DNA of 32,981 nucleotides, taken from contig JAQGEF010000038.1 of NCBI GenBank assembly GCA_027854065.1, forward strand, positions 1 to 32,981, written 5' to 3'. The position numbers and the translations under genes were made by a program. This document shows, in pieces, positions 1 to 7,899 of this stretch (its first letter is position 1; each line of letters begins with the position of its first letter). Origin of the DNA: Polluticaenibacter yanchengensis. GTDB lineage: Bacteria > Bacteroidota > Bacteroidia > Chitinophagales > Chitinophagaceae. The notes below the pieces were generated by a model. The model had not been told where the DNA came from. It ran no database searches and worked only from the letters and a program-made list of their open reading frames with translations.

Positions 1-985
1 TTGCAAAAGCCTTTTAACACCATACGATCCCCATCACCCATAAACAAACAATAACACACAACACCCACATTACTAAAGAAAACATATTCCCAAAAATCTG
101 CGACAATCAGCGGTTCTCTTAATCAGCGCCATCTGCGGGAAAATATTCATTCAATATTGCAAAAGCCCTTTAATACCATACGATCCCCAATCACCCATAA
201 ACAAACAATAACACGCAACACCCACATTACTAAAGAAAACATATTCCAGAAAATCTGCGACAATCAGCGGTTCTCTTAATCAGCGCCATCAGCGGGAAAA
301 TTATTCAATCAAACAAAAAACCTTTTGCACCATACAATACGCCCACCATACCCACAGATAAACAAACAATAACACGCAACACCCACATTACTAAAAAAAA
401 CATATTCCCAAAAATCTGCGACAATCAGCGGTTCTCTTAATCAGCGCCATCAGCGGGAAAATTATTCAATCAAACAAAAACCCTTTTGCACCATACAATA
501 CGCCCACCATACCCACAGATAAACAAACAATAACACGCAACACCAACATTACTAAAGAAAACATATTCCAGAAAATCTGCGACAATCAGCGGTTCTCTTA
601 ATCAGCGCCATCAGCGGGAAAATATTCAAGCAATATTGCAAAAGCCTTTTAACACCATACGATCCCCATCACCCATAAACAAACAATAACACACAACACC
701 CACATTACTAAAAAAAACATATTCCCAAAAATCTGCGACAATCAGCGGTTCTCTTAATCAGCGCCATCAGCGGGAAAATATTCAAGCAATATTGCAAAAG
801 CCTTTTAATACCAAACAATCCCCATCGCTCATAAACAAACAATAACAATCAGGACCCACATTATTAAAAAGCCATATTCCCAAAAATCAGCACCAATCAG
901 CCGGCACTCATATTCAGCGCCATCAGCGCAAAAATATTCATTCAATATTGCAAAAACCCTTTCATACCATACAGTAACCCATATT
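1..985. repeat. Tandem array of ~156-165 bp units with ATCWGCG heptamer core
   Basis: Six full units and a partial seventh follow head to tail. The core start (ATCTGCG) falls at 96, 253, 414, 575 and 731, with a diverged copy at 896, giving spacings of 157, 161, 161, 156 and 165 bp. Each core holds four ATCWGCG heptamers with starts at 0, +10, +26 and +35, for example 96, 106, 122 and 131. The rest of the unit is A/C-rich, including ACAAACAATAACAC. Two flank types exist: type A has TTGCAAAAGCC and ACCATACGATCCCC (units 1, 2, 5, 6) and type B has CCTTTTGCACCATACAATAC (units 3, 4). The array starts at the window edge, so it probably extends further left. There is no plausible coding frame. Function is unknown. 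Confidence 0.9.
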
Positions 986-1001
986 TCTTATCCAACGTCA
1001 A

Positions 1002-1031
1002 TTTTTTAATGCTATTACCATGATACTTTTG
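1002..1031 (+). promoter_or_regulatory. Candidate promoter for the CPBP protease gene
   Basis: A TACTTTTG box at 1024-1031 matches the Bacteroidota -7 consensus TAnnTTTG. A T-rich TTTT at 1002-1005 lies 18 bp upstream where TTTG is expected. Transcription would start about 10 bases before the ATG at 1049. The -33 match is imperfect. Confidence 0.4.
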
Positions 1032-1048
1032 AATCTCAATTCAAACAG

Positions 1049-1741
1049 ATGAAAAACAAGATCAACTATTTAGCCATCCTCACCTTTTACATAATCGCAA
1101 TAGTACTTCGATACCTCACCAATAAAACAGCTTTATTAAACAGCTTACCCGATAATTTTCTAAAAGTAATTCTAAAAGGAATAGGTCCCGCAGCAGGAGC
1201 CCTTATCGTATTTACAGTTTTCAAAATAAAACCCGTCCTGTCACTCAAAGGCAATTATAAAACATTACTCGCACCATTCCTTTTATATTGGGCAGTACCA
1301 ATTTTATTAATTTCAGCAGTCGCCTGGTTTATCAATGGAAGCATACCCGTCATAGCCGTATCAGCAGTTTTAGTGTACGGGTTATTAGAAGAGATCGGGT
1401 GGCGTGGATTTCTACAGCAAGAACTTAAATCCTTACCCGGATTTTTAAATATCCTCATTGTAGCCATACTATGGTTCATCTGGCATTTAAATGTCGATCT
1501 CACCGGCACCAACCTCTTGTTCTTCGGCATCCTCTTACTGGGCTCATGGGGCATAGGAAAAGTAGCAGACAGCACCAACTCCCTCTTAGCCGTATCCGCT
1601 TTCCACTCACTCAATAATTTCTTCCCCGCTATCAACAACCGAAACCTCACCATAATCATCATACTCCTGTCCTTCTGGATCATTGCACTCATCATCAGGA
1701 AAAAACAACAAACAAAAGCCCGCATTCATACCCGGCAATAA
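1049..1741 (+). CDS. CPBP-family intramembrane metalloprotease
   Basis: A 230-residue polytopic membrane protein of the CPBP (CAAX protease and bacteriocin-processing, Abi/Rce1-like) family. The hallmark motifs are visible: EExxxR as E114-E115 with R119 in the run LLEEIGWRGF, a histidine in the next helix (H146, IWHLN), and FHxxxN near the end (H186, N190). The glutamates and histidines are the presumed zinc-binding and catalytic residues in the membrane. Hydrophobic segments lie near residues 7-21, 38-60, 72-94, 99-113, 133-148, 154-170 and 199-216. In bacteria such proteins process peptides or act in immunity to bacteriocins; the substrate here is unknown. It directly follows the tandem repeat array and has no evident operon partner. 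The family call is strong, the role open. Confidence 0.88.
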   Translation: MKNKINYLAILTFYIIAIVLRYLTNKTALLNSLPDNFLKVILKGIGPAAGALIVFTVFKIKPVLSLKGNYKTLLAPFLLYWAVPILLISAVAWFINGSIPVIAVSAVLVYGLLEEIGWRGFLQQELKSLPGFLNILIVAILWFIWHLNVDLTGTNLLFFGILLLGSWGIGKVADSTNSLLAVSAFHSLNNFFPAINNRNLTIIIILLSFWIIALIIRKKQQTKARIHTRQ

Positions 1742-1876
1742 ACACAAACGCCAACCGGCATACCACCCACCCTTTGTTATCAAAATCCTAAGAATCATTA
1801 TAAAAAAACTGAATTACCAGATATCGCAAATAATTCCACCGGCAACATGATACATTCGCATTTCAGAGCTAAAATC

Positions 1877-2944
1877 ATGAATATGAAAGATATATTAATA
1901 GTTGGTGGATACGGTGCAGTAGGAAAAACAATCTCAAAAATACTTTCCCGGGAATACCCCGGAAAAATCATAATAGCAGGCAGAAGTCACACAAAAGCAA
2001 CTGCAGCCGCAGAAGAATTAAAAGAAAGAAACCTTCGCACCGCTGTTCTCGATATAAATAATGTACAGGATTTTTCCTTTTTAAATACAACAGCACTTGT
2101 AATCATGTGCATCGATCAGGAAAATTCCCGCTTCGTAGAAGCATGTATAAAAATGCAGGTAAAATATATAGACATAAGTGCCAATGACCAGGTCCTTCAG
2201 AAAATTGAAGCATTAAACAGCAATGCCATCAGCTGCCAATCCACCTTAATCTTAAGCGTAGGACTCGCCCCCGGCATCTCCAATCTCCTCGTAAAACATG
2301 CCGCTAACCAGTTATCAGCACCCATAGAAGCAAAAATAAACGTACTACTCGGCTTAGGAGAAAAACATGGCGATAATGCATACAAATGGACATTCGATAA
2401 TATCCATAGCAACTATTCACTAAAACAAAACAACCAGCATATACAGGTAAAAAGCTTTACAAGCCCCCATAAAGCCACCTTAGACAAGCAAAGGGCCTTT
2501 TACTTATTCAACTTTTCAGACCAGCATGCACTCGCACGCACAATGGATATTCCAACAATCCGCACACGGCTGGCATTTGATATTAATTTCATAACCCGCT
2601 TACTCGCAGGTTTAAGAAAAACAGGCATCACCACAATATTCAACAATAAAAAAGTACAGGACCTCCTGCTGCCACTATTCAGTAAAGCAATGTTTGGTAC
2701 CGATAAATACGGCTTAAATATAGAAGTAACCACAACAAACAATAATCATCAATGCATACTAACCGGCAACGGGGAAGGATTAATAACAGCATACGTAGCA
2801 GCAGAAACCGCCCGGTATGCATTAGAAAATGTCCTGCCCCATGGCGTAAAACATCTGCATGAAATAATAGCGGATATACCAGACTTCCTTAACAGGATAA
2901 AAACTTACGATAACACAATAAAAATCAGACTGGAACAACAATAA
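1877..2944 (+). CDS. Saccharopine dehydrogenase-like NAD(P)-binding protein
   Basis: About 355 residues. The N-terminus is a Rossmann fold with the dinucleotide-binding run ILIVGGYGAVGKTISKIL right after the start, followed by IIIAGRS at the second strand, whose arginine/serine suggest NADP preference. A second landmark, LSVGLAPGISNLL in the middle, is typical of saccharopine dehydrogenase-like and related trans-acting oxidoreductases. An in-frame ATG at 1847 would add ten residues before the fold; ATGs at 1877 and 1883 place the start next to the first beta strand, so 1877 is chosen. Members of this superfamily act in lysine, spermidine or lipid metabolism, and the substrate cannot be read here. 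It stands alone, ending before a spacer that carries a REP-like repeat. Confidence 0.8.
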   Translation: MNMKDILIVGGYGAVGKTISKILSREYPGKIIIAGRSHTKATAAAEELKERNLRTAVLDINNVQDFSFLNTTALVIMCIDQENSRFVEACIKMQVKYIDISANDQVLQKIEALNSNAISCQSTLILSVGLAPGISNLLVKHAANQLSAPIEAKINVLLGLGEKHGDNAYKWTFDNIHSNYSLKQNNQHIQVKSFTSPHKATLDKQRAFYLFNFSDQHALARTMDIPTIRTRLAFDINFITRLLAGLRKTGITTIFNNKKVQDLLLPLFSKAMFGTDKYGLNIEVTTTNNNHQCILTGNGEGLITAYVAAETARYALENVLPHGVKHLHEIIADIPDFLNRIKTYDNTIKIRLEQQ

Positions 2945-3119
2945 AAACAACCAGAGTCATAAGGTCTAATAACATAAAAAAATAATAATCATTGGCTAAT
3001 TTACTGTTAATAACACAAGCCTTTTACACAGATGGGAGCATCTGTTTATTCCCCGAATGCATGCTGGGAAGCAACTATAACATCCTCTAAACACGTTAAA
3101 TAGAATACCTGTTGCAGAA

Positions 3120-3192
3120 GGGCTGCCGGGGCCGGCGGGCCTGGTGCGACGCAGGAGCACCGAGCGGCAGCGAGCCCAAAGGCACCGGAACC
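3120..3192. repeat. REP-like GC-rich intergenic element, copy 1
   Basis: One of five related elements in the window. It reads GGGCTGCCGGGGCCGG, then GACGCAGGAGCACCGAGCGG, then CAGCGAGCCCAAAGGCACCGG. It is GC-rich within an AT-rich spacer (2945-3287), between the 3' ends of a plus and a minus gene, and has the same orientation as the copies at 12961 and 22442. The rest of that spacer holds only a terminator next to the minus gene. Confidence 0.7.
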
Positions 3193-3231
3193 AATGTTCA
3201 GCAGTATAATAAATCACAACAGCCCCAAAAT

Positions 3232-3263
3232 AAAAAAGGCTATTACGTTTTGTAATAGCCTTT
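3232..3263 (-). terminator. Rho-independent terminator of the 3288-3746 gene
   Basis: A perfect 12-bp stem (3235-3246 with 3252-3263, AAAGGCTATTAC and its complement) has a 5-nt loop. On the minus strand the stem is followed by TTTTTTATTTT. It lies 24 bases beyond the stop of the minus-strand gene. Confidence 0.85.
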
Positions 3264-3287
3264 CTCCCTTTTAATTAAAATTAATAA

Positions 3288-3746
3288 CTAAGCTTCAACT
3301 AAATCTTCATTTTCAAATACTTCCACTTCAGTTTCATTTGTAGTTTCATCTTCCGTTCCATCAGGCTTTTTCCACCATAAAGCAGTCCAAACATGATCCA
3401 ATGTAACCTGTGCAGCACTCTTGAAACCATTTCCTGTTAAACAACTCCAACTGCAATCCCTGTTTAAATCACTCGTGATTTTACTTGCGACCTTTGGATA
3501 AGCAATCCATAATTTTGCATCCTCTTTAAGAGCAGGAAAAACATCCTTAAGAATTGTTTTAAGTTGATTTTCATTCACTGCAAAAATTAGCGCCCAATCA
3601 ATTTTTCTACTTTTTAGCAATGGAGTTACATTTTTTGAAAATGATAACTTTGCAAACTGTTTCTCAATAGCTGAAGGGAGGCCTTGAATTAGCAAATTTC
3701 TCTCTTCACCCAAATTGAGTTTTTCAACGATTGATAGTTGCGACAT
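3288..3746 (-). CDS. Small hypothetical protein with LWIAYPK motif
   Basis: A soluble 152-residue protein with no signal peptide or membrane segment. The central part (about residues 48-115) alternates predicted strands and helices and holds DWALIFAVNE, LWIAYPK and DLNRDCSW. This pattern, a hydrophobic strand, LW(I/F)AYPK, then (D/I)NRD and a Trp-containing C-terminus, recalls small conserved Bacteroidota proteins of unknown function, some possibly related to DUF3052; I am not certain of a named family. The last 25 residues are very acidic (TEDETTNETEVEVFENED) and probably disordered. It has its own TATTTTTG box at 3783-3790 and its own terminator, so it appears to be a single-gene unit. No function is proposed. 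Confidence 0.75.
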   Translation of the reverse strand: MSQLSIVEKLNLGEERNLLIQGLPSAIEKQFAKLSFSKNVTPLLKSRKIDWALIFAVNENQLKTILKDVFPALKEDAKLWIAYPKVASKITSDLNRDCSWSCLTGNGFKSAAQVTLDHVWTALWWKKPDGTEDETTNETEVEVFENEDLVEA

Positions 3747-3782
3747 ACTTTAAAAGAACTTTTGTTAATAATCAGATTATTG

Positions 3783-3790
3783 CAAAAATA
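3783..3790 (-). promoter_or_regulatory. Candidate -7 box for the 3288-3746 gene
   Basis: On the minus strand this reads TATTTTTG, a full match to TAnnTTTG, 36 bases upstream of the ATG at 3746. No TTTG was found at the expected -33 distance. The box sits in a short inverted repeat (GCAAAA 3782-3787, TTTTGC 3796-3801). Confidence 0.4.
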
Positions 3791-3845
3791 CTAAATTTTG
3801 CGATAATATAATCATTTATTTAAATTGGAATTTAAATTTAACTAA

Positions 3846-4277
3846 TTACAACTGCACCAAACACCCGAAAATAGAGAGTAAAATAATATAGAGAAATCCA
3901 AACCTGCTCTTATTCAAAGCATCTGAATACTTCGTATTATCCCTGTTTTGGCGCCGGAAAAGATGAATCCCCTTTGCAAGATGACGGTGTATAAAAATAT
4001 AACAAAAAACAATAGCTGTAACAGACACAACCAGGTTTAAAATAGGCGTTTTCAAACTTTTTATACTCGCATAATCCACATTTACAATACCAGCCACACC
4101 CGTTATCGCAAGAATAAAAAATAAGGGGTATAAAATAAAGCATACCACTTTAAAAAGTCCCTTAAATAACCGGTGTCTTTTTTTCCCCGATTCTTTAAAC
4201 GCCCTTACAGAATAACTTATAATACATAATGAACATACTACAAGAGAAATACCTAATAATATTATTGACAGATCCAT
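3846..4277 (-). CDS. Small multi-pass membrane protein of unknown function
   Basis: A 143-residue protein with four hydrophobic segments, about residues 4-24, 40-66, 79-97 and 126-142. They are separated by basic loops (KESGKKRHRLFK near 29-40; HRHLAKGIHLFRRQNRDN near 97-114) that should face the cytoplasm by the positive-inside rule. No motif allows a family assignment. It starts 30 bases after the citrate synthase stop on the same strand with no terminator between, so it may be co-transcribed, but no metabolic link is evident. Codon use and composition match its neighbours. Confidence 0.65.
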   Translation of the reverse strand: MDLSIILLGISLVVCSLCIISYSVRAFKESGKKRHRLFKGLFKVVCFILYPLFFILAITGVAGIVNVDYASIKSLKTPILNLVVSVTAIVFCYIFIHRHLAKGIHLFRRQNRDNTKYSDALNKSRFGFLYIILLSIFGCLVQL

Positions 4278-4307
4278 CGTTGATAAGCTATTTTTTTAAA
4301 AACGGCC

Positions 4308-5633
4308 CTATTCACCCCAAATCGCATCTTCACCCTTCAACCACTTCTTCACCAGTTCCGTGGTAACACTTTTCGGCCTTTCAATTGACTGGCCCAAAGC
4401 CCTGTCCCAACATAAACTAGCCATCACACCAAGACTTCTGCTCACGGCAAATAAAACAGTGTAGAATTCATATTCCTTAAAGCCATAGTGCACCAATAAC
4501 GCACCACTATGAGCATCCACATTCGGCCACGGATTTTTAACTTTTCCCGTTGCTTTCAGTATTTCAGGCACTACGTCATAAATATTCCATACCGTTTGGC
4601 AAAGCTTGTCATCCGGCATATGCTTTTTACCAAAATCCATTTGCGCCGTAAAGCGAGGATCAGTTTTACGCAAAACCGCATGGCCATAGCCAGGTACAAC
4701 CTTACCCGAAGCCAATGTCTGTTTTACATACTCCCCTATTTGTTCTTTAGAAGGAGAATCAGTACCCAATGACTCCTGCATTTCAAATATCCACTTAATA
4801 ACTTCCTGGTTAGCAAGGCCATGTAAAGGACCAGCCAGGCCATTCATACCCGCGGCATAACTCAGGTAAGGGTCGCTTAAAGCAGAACCCACCAGGTGCG
4901 TCGTATGCGCACTCACATTACCACCCTCATGGTCCGCATGAATCGTCATATATAAACGCATCAATTCCGCAAAATCGTGACCCTTATAACCCAGCATATG
5001 AGCAAAATTACCAGCCCAGTCTAACAAACCGTTTGGAGAAATATACTCTCCGAATTTATATTTCTTTCTGTAAATATAAGCAGCTATATGAGGCAGACGC
5101 GCAATCAGGTCCATCGCATCGTCAAAAACATGCTTCCAGTAGTCAGATTTATTCAATCCCTTAGAATAGGCTTCTGCAAAATTACTTTCAGTCTGCAAAG
5201 CCATCACACCCGATACAAACATCGTCATCGGGTGCGCCGTAAGAGGCAATGCGTCAATCACATGAAAAACATGCTTTGGCACATGGCTTCTGCGCTGCCA
5301 TTGGTTAGTAAGATAATCAACATCCTCTTTCGTAGGAATTTCACCTAACAACATTAACAAAAACAAGCCCTCAGGCAATGGTTCTGTACCACCTTCCGCC
5401 CTGGGCAGCTTTTCCTGCAATTCCGGTATCGAATAACCTCTGAATCTTATCCCGTCCTGAGCATCCAGCAATGAAGTCTCAGATACTAAGCCCGTTATAC
5501 CCCGCATCCCGCTATAAATCTGAGATAAGGTAACCTCTCCTATTACTTTTGAACCGTTTTCCTTAAGAAGCGCCTTTATATCCTGAGCCTCTTGTTTTGA
5601 TTTGGCTTCAAACTTATCCTTAATAATTCCCAT
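4308..5633 (-). CDS. gltA: Citrate synthase, eukaryote-like type I
   Basis: A 441-residue enzyme condensing acetyl-CoA with oxaloacetate to citrate at the entry of the TCA cycle. The sequence is much closer to mitochondrial-type citrate synthase than to the E. coli hexameric enzyme: the stretch around residues 205-285 includes DHEGGNVSAHTTHLVGSALS and AGPLHGLANQEV, familiar from the vertebrate enzyme. Active-site residues are present: H235 in IHADHEGGN, H271 in GPLHGLAN, H318 in VPGYGHAVLRKTDPR, D373 in VDAHSG and R399 in VSRSLG. The start 5633 is the ATG opening the family's N-terminal helix. It is divergent from the PAP2 gene across an AT-rich 374-bp spacer that contains a full-consensus minus-strand promoter. 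The type is confident; the symbol is by analogy. Confidence 0.97.
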   Translation of the reverse strand: MGIIKDKFEAKSKQEAQDIKALLKENGSKVIGEVTLSQIYSGMRGITGLVSETSLLDAQDGIRFRGYSIPELQEKLPRAEGGTEPLPEGLFLLMLLGEIPTKEDVDYLTNQWQRRSHVPKHVFHVIDALPLTAHPMTMFVSGVMALQTESNFAEAYSKGLNKSDYWKHVFDDAMDLIARLPHIAAYIYRKKYKFGEYISPNGLLDWAGNFAHMLGYKGHDFAELMRLYMTIHADHEGGNVSAHTTHLVGSALSDPYLSYAAGMNGLAGPLHGLANQEVIKWIFEMQESLGTDSPSKEQIGEYVKQTLASGKVVPGYGHAVLRKTDPRFTAQMDFGKKHMPDDKLCQTVWNIYDVVPEILKATGKVKNPWPNVDAHSGALLVHYGFKEYEFYTVLFAVSRSLGVMASLCWDRALGQSIERPKSVTTELVKKWLKGEDAIWGE

Positions 5634-5831
5634 TAATACTATATTTTGTTTAAATCCAATCCTGAAATTGATTTATGATGATATGTAACTAATTTAATTA
5701 TTGACTTGTTCCTACAGATGCCACATTAATAATTATTTAGTTTTAATAAGCTTAAAATACTAACAGTTGCATCCATCCGAATGTTTAGCAAACAATATAT
5801 TTTTATATTTTCAATAAATTCCGGAATGCAC

Positions 5832-5860
5832 CAAAAATAATAATAAAATTTAAAAACAAA
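5832..5860 (-). promoter_or_regulatory. Consensus Bacteroidota promoter for citrate synthase
   Basis: Read on the minus strand: TTTG (5860-5857), 17 bases, TATTTTTG (5839-5832). Both elements match TTTG-N17-23-TAnnTTTG. Transcription would begin near 5826, giving a leader of about 190 bases before the ATG at 5633. No riboswitch-like structure was recognised in that leader. Confidence 0.6.
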
Positions 5861-5879
5861 CATTTACAACAATTATATT

Positions 5880-5906
5880 TTTGATTTTATACAATTTTTA
5901 GTTTTG
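5880..5906 (+). promoter_or_regulatory. Candidate promoter for the PAP2 phosphatase gene
   Basis: TAGTTTTG at 5899-5906 matches TAnnTTTG; TTTG at 5880-5883 is 15 bases upstream, slightly shorter than the usual spacer. The leader to the ATG at 6008 would be about 95 bases. It is divergent from the citrate synthase promoter. Confidence 0.35.
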
Positions 5907-6007
5907 TAAATTAAATTCGTTCAATCAATCCCATTATGCATTATCTTAGTGTGCTGTTATTCATTTGATAATTAAATATTTTCTCTAAATTCGATACAGA
6001 CTATTTA

Positions 6008-6799
6008 ATGTTACAAAGGAAATTATGGATCTATAGTATTATTTTTTGTCTGGTAATGGCCATTACATTTCCAAAGTCCGCTATTTGCCAAAACGACAGT
6101 ATCAGCATTCACCACACAGGCTACATACATTCCTATTTTTACAATGGTATCGGCTTACTCAAATCCCCCCTTAAATGGAACGGGGAAGACTGGTCAAAAG
6201 CAACAGCCGCCATTTTGGTCACCGGCCTCACCCTAACAATGGACGACGCCATATCCGAACCAATTTTTAAATGGCAAAGCCGGGACGCTAAAAACTTTGG
6301 CAAAGCAGGTAAATTTCTTGGCAATCTCGTTCCCCAGCTAAGTATTTCCGCATTATCCATCGGTTACGGCGCCATCACTAAAAACCAGAAAGTTAAAAAC
6401 TTCGGGTTAGACAATCTTCAGAGCCAGGTATATATAGGAGGCCTCACCTATTTCATAAAAGAAATCACCCACCGCGCACGCCCCTTCACCGGCCTCGATA
6501 AATACAGTTTCTCCGGCCCCTTCAAAAACGGAGGGTACGAAAGCTTTTACAGCGGACACTCCGCACTCGCTTTTGGCACTGCCACAATGCTCTACCTCCA
6601 TAGCAAAAAAAACATCTGGGTAGGCGTTGCCGGGTACTCCATCGCCACCGGCATTGCCGTAAGCCGCTTACAAAAACAGGAACACTGGGCCAGCGATGTT
6701 ATTTTAGGCGCCATTATGGGCTCCGCCATCTCCACCTTCGTTTACAAACAACAGGAAAAAAGACGATTTTTAAAACAAAGTTTAAAACCCCTTCCATAA
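6008..6799 (+). CDS. Exported PAP2-family phosphatase
   Basis: A 263-residue protein with an N-terminal signal peptide (hydrophobic 8-21, likely cut after SAICQ near residue 28). The three-part type 2 phosphatidic acid phosphatase signature is complete: KX6RP at K151-R158-P159, SGH at S182-G183-H184, and SRX5HX3D at S219-R220...H226...D230. H184 would be general acid and H226 the nucleophile. Hydrophobic stretches at about 64-78, 108-122, 142-150, 186-197, 202-218 and 230-246 suggest a membrane-embedded core. Such enzymes dephosphorylate lipid phosphates (phosphatidate, undecaprenyl pyrophosphate, lipid A phosphates); the substrate is unknown. It stands alone, 113 bases ahead of nfu. The coding strand is notably C-rich. 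Confidence 0.92.
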   Translation: MLQRKLWIYSIIFCLVMAITFPKSAICQNDSISIHHTGYIHSYFYNGIGLLKSPLKWNGEDWSKATAAILVTGLTLTMDDAISEPIFKWQSRDAKNFGKAGKFLGNLVPQLSISALSIGYGAITKNQKVKNFGLDNLQSQVYIGGLTYFIKEITHRARPFTGLDKYSFSGPFKNGGYESFYSGHSALAFGTATMLYLHSKKNIWVGVAGYSIATGIAVSRLQKQEHWASDVILGAIMGSAISTFVYKQQEKRRFLKQSLKPLP

Positions 6800-6912
6800 T
6801 TTCACATAATGGTTAAAATACTAATAATCTTATAAAATAGGTTTTAGTATTAAGCAGATTATACCTAATTTTACACGATAAACGATTATTTTAATTATAC
6901 AATTATAATATT

Positions 6913-7515
6913 ATGATTAAAACAGGAAGTCCGGTTATTAGTATCTATACAGAAATGACTCCTAACCCGGAAACGATGAAATTTGTGGCAAACAAGCTAT
7001 TATACCCGGGTAAAAGCATCGACTTTCCGGATGAAGCCAGCGCTACCCCATCACCATTAGCCAAAGAACTCTTCAGCTTTCCATTTATAAAAAGTGTTTT
7101 TATAGCAAGTAACTTTATTACACTCACAAAATCAAAAGAAGCAGACGAATGGCAGGACATCATTCCTTCCGTAAAAAGCTTCTTAAAAGAATATTTAGAA
7201 AATGGCGGCGAAGTAGTAAACGATGAATTAGTACCCGTTGTAGAAAAAAATGAGCCGAACAATTTAGTAAACGGTAGCGATACAGATGTCGTTGTCAGGA
7301 TAAAAGAATTACTCGAAAACTATGTAAAGCCAGCCGTAGAAATGGATGGTGGTGCCATTCAGTTCAAAAGCTACAACGAAGGAGTTGTCACTTTAGCACT
7401 TCAAGGTAGTTGCAGCGGCTGCCCAAGCAGCATGATCACATTAAAATCAGGTATCGAAGGCATGATGAAAAGAATGATCCCCGAGGTACAGGAAGTAGTA
7501 GCAGATGCGGAATAA
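6913..7515 (+). CDS. nfu: NifU-like Nfu iron-sulfur cluster scaffold/carrier
   Basis: A 200-residue two-domain protein. Residues about 8-95 form the Nfu N-terminal domain (YTEMTPNPETMKFVANK, then FIKSVFIASNFITLTK). Residues about 123-198 form the NifU C-terminal domain with PAVEMDGGAIQF and the cluster-binding CxxC at C167-C170 (GSCSGCPSS). It assembles or carries Fe-S clusters to client proteins in the cytosol. The arrangement matches mitochondrial NFU1 and bacterial Nfu rather than nitrogenase NifU, which has an extra IscU-like domain. No suf or isc genes are nearby, as is usual for nfu in this phylum. A strong terminator begins 20 bases after the stop. Confidence 0.95.
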   Translation: MIKTGSPVISIYTEMTPNPETMKFVANKLLYPGKSIDFPDEASATPSPLAKELFSFPFIKSVFIASNFITLTKSKEADEWQDIIPSVKSFLKEYLENGGEVVNDELVPVVEKNEPNNLVNGSDTDVVVRIKELLENYVKPAVEMDGGAIQFKSYNEGVVTLALQGSCSGCPSSMITLKSGIEGMMKRMIPEVQEVVADAE

Positions 7516-7535
7516 CAATCAATGATCATTATATC

Positions 7536-7571
7536 AAAAGCCGGTTGAACACATTGTCAACCGGCTTTTTT
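7536..7571 (+). terminator. Rho-independent terminator after nfu
   Basis: A perfect 13-bp stem (7536-7548 with 7557-7569; AAAAGCCGGTTGA and its complement) has an 8-nt loop and ends in a run of Ts to 7571. Confidence 0.9.
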
Positions 7572-7625
7572 CATCAAAGACAATTAATTGGGGCTATCCC
7601 CATTTTCAACACATGCAACACCCGT

Positions 7626-7707
7626 CCGGCGTGCTTATGGCTCCGCTACGCTCGGTACTCCTGCGTCGTACTGGCTCGTGCCTCGCCACCAACGCATGCC
7701 GCAGCCC
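7626..7707. repeat. REP-like GC-rich intergenic element, copy 2
   Basis: Runs from CCGGCGTGCTTATGG through CTCCGCTACGCTCGGTAC and GTACTGGCTCGTGCCTCGCC to ACGCATGCCGCAGCCC. It contains two imperfect direct arms of the form GGCTC(C/G)...TCGCC/GCTCGG around a variable centre bounded by GTAC on both sides. It lies downstream of the nfu terminator, in the orientation opposite to copies 1, 3 and 4. Confidence 0.8.
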
Positions 7708-7899
7708 GTCAGCATAAGAATCACATCCCGGCAAAACTTCAGGTTCACAAGCCCAAACAGGCAAGCCAGTTAAATCCTGTAGCGCAGCAACATATTTCTG
7801 GCAGAACCCAACAGTCAGAAATAAATTCGTGCAGCGCCCCAACACAGCATCGCAAATAGTCGCAGTCACAACCATCCGCCATGTATCAACAAAAGACAA
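7708..7899 (-). other. Gene-free spacer with a doubtful minus-strand open frame
   Basis: On the minus strand a frame beginning with ATG at 7875 (MVVTATICDAVLG...) stays open to 7606, but its last third is translated from the REP-like element and no domain is recognisable. Sequence next to the element may be part of a longer repeat or a gene remnant. I do not call it a gene. Confidence 0.35.

Noticed and set aside
1..985. CRISPR array at the left end
   Set aside because: Units are ~160 bp and the sequence between cores is itself repeated; there are no unique ~30-bp spacers, no short direct repeats of the right length, and no cas genes.
3937..4143. 68-codon Cys/Tyr-rich frame within the small membrane protein gene
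   Set aside because: It is a shifted frame of the 3846-4277 gene. The chosen frame has four proper membrane helices with basic loops, the other does not.
5634..5826. Riboswitch in the ~190-base citrate synthase leader
   Set aside because: No conserved riboswitch motif or strong stem was visible; the leader is plain AT-rich sequence.
7410..7859. 149-codon plus-strand frame overlapping nfu and the repeat
   Set aside because: It is out of frame with nfu, crosses the nfu terminator and the REP-like element, and shows no recognisable family.
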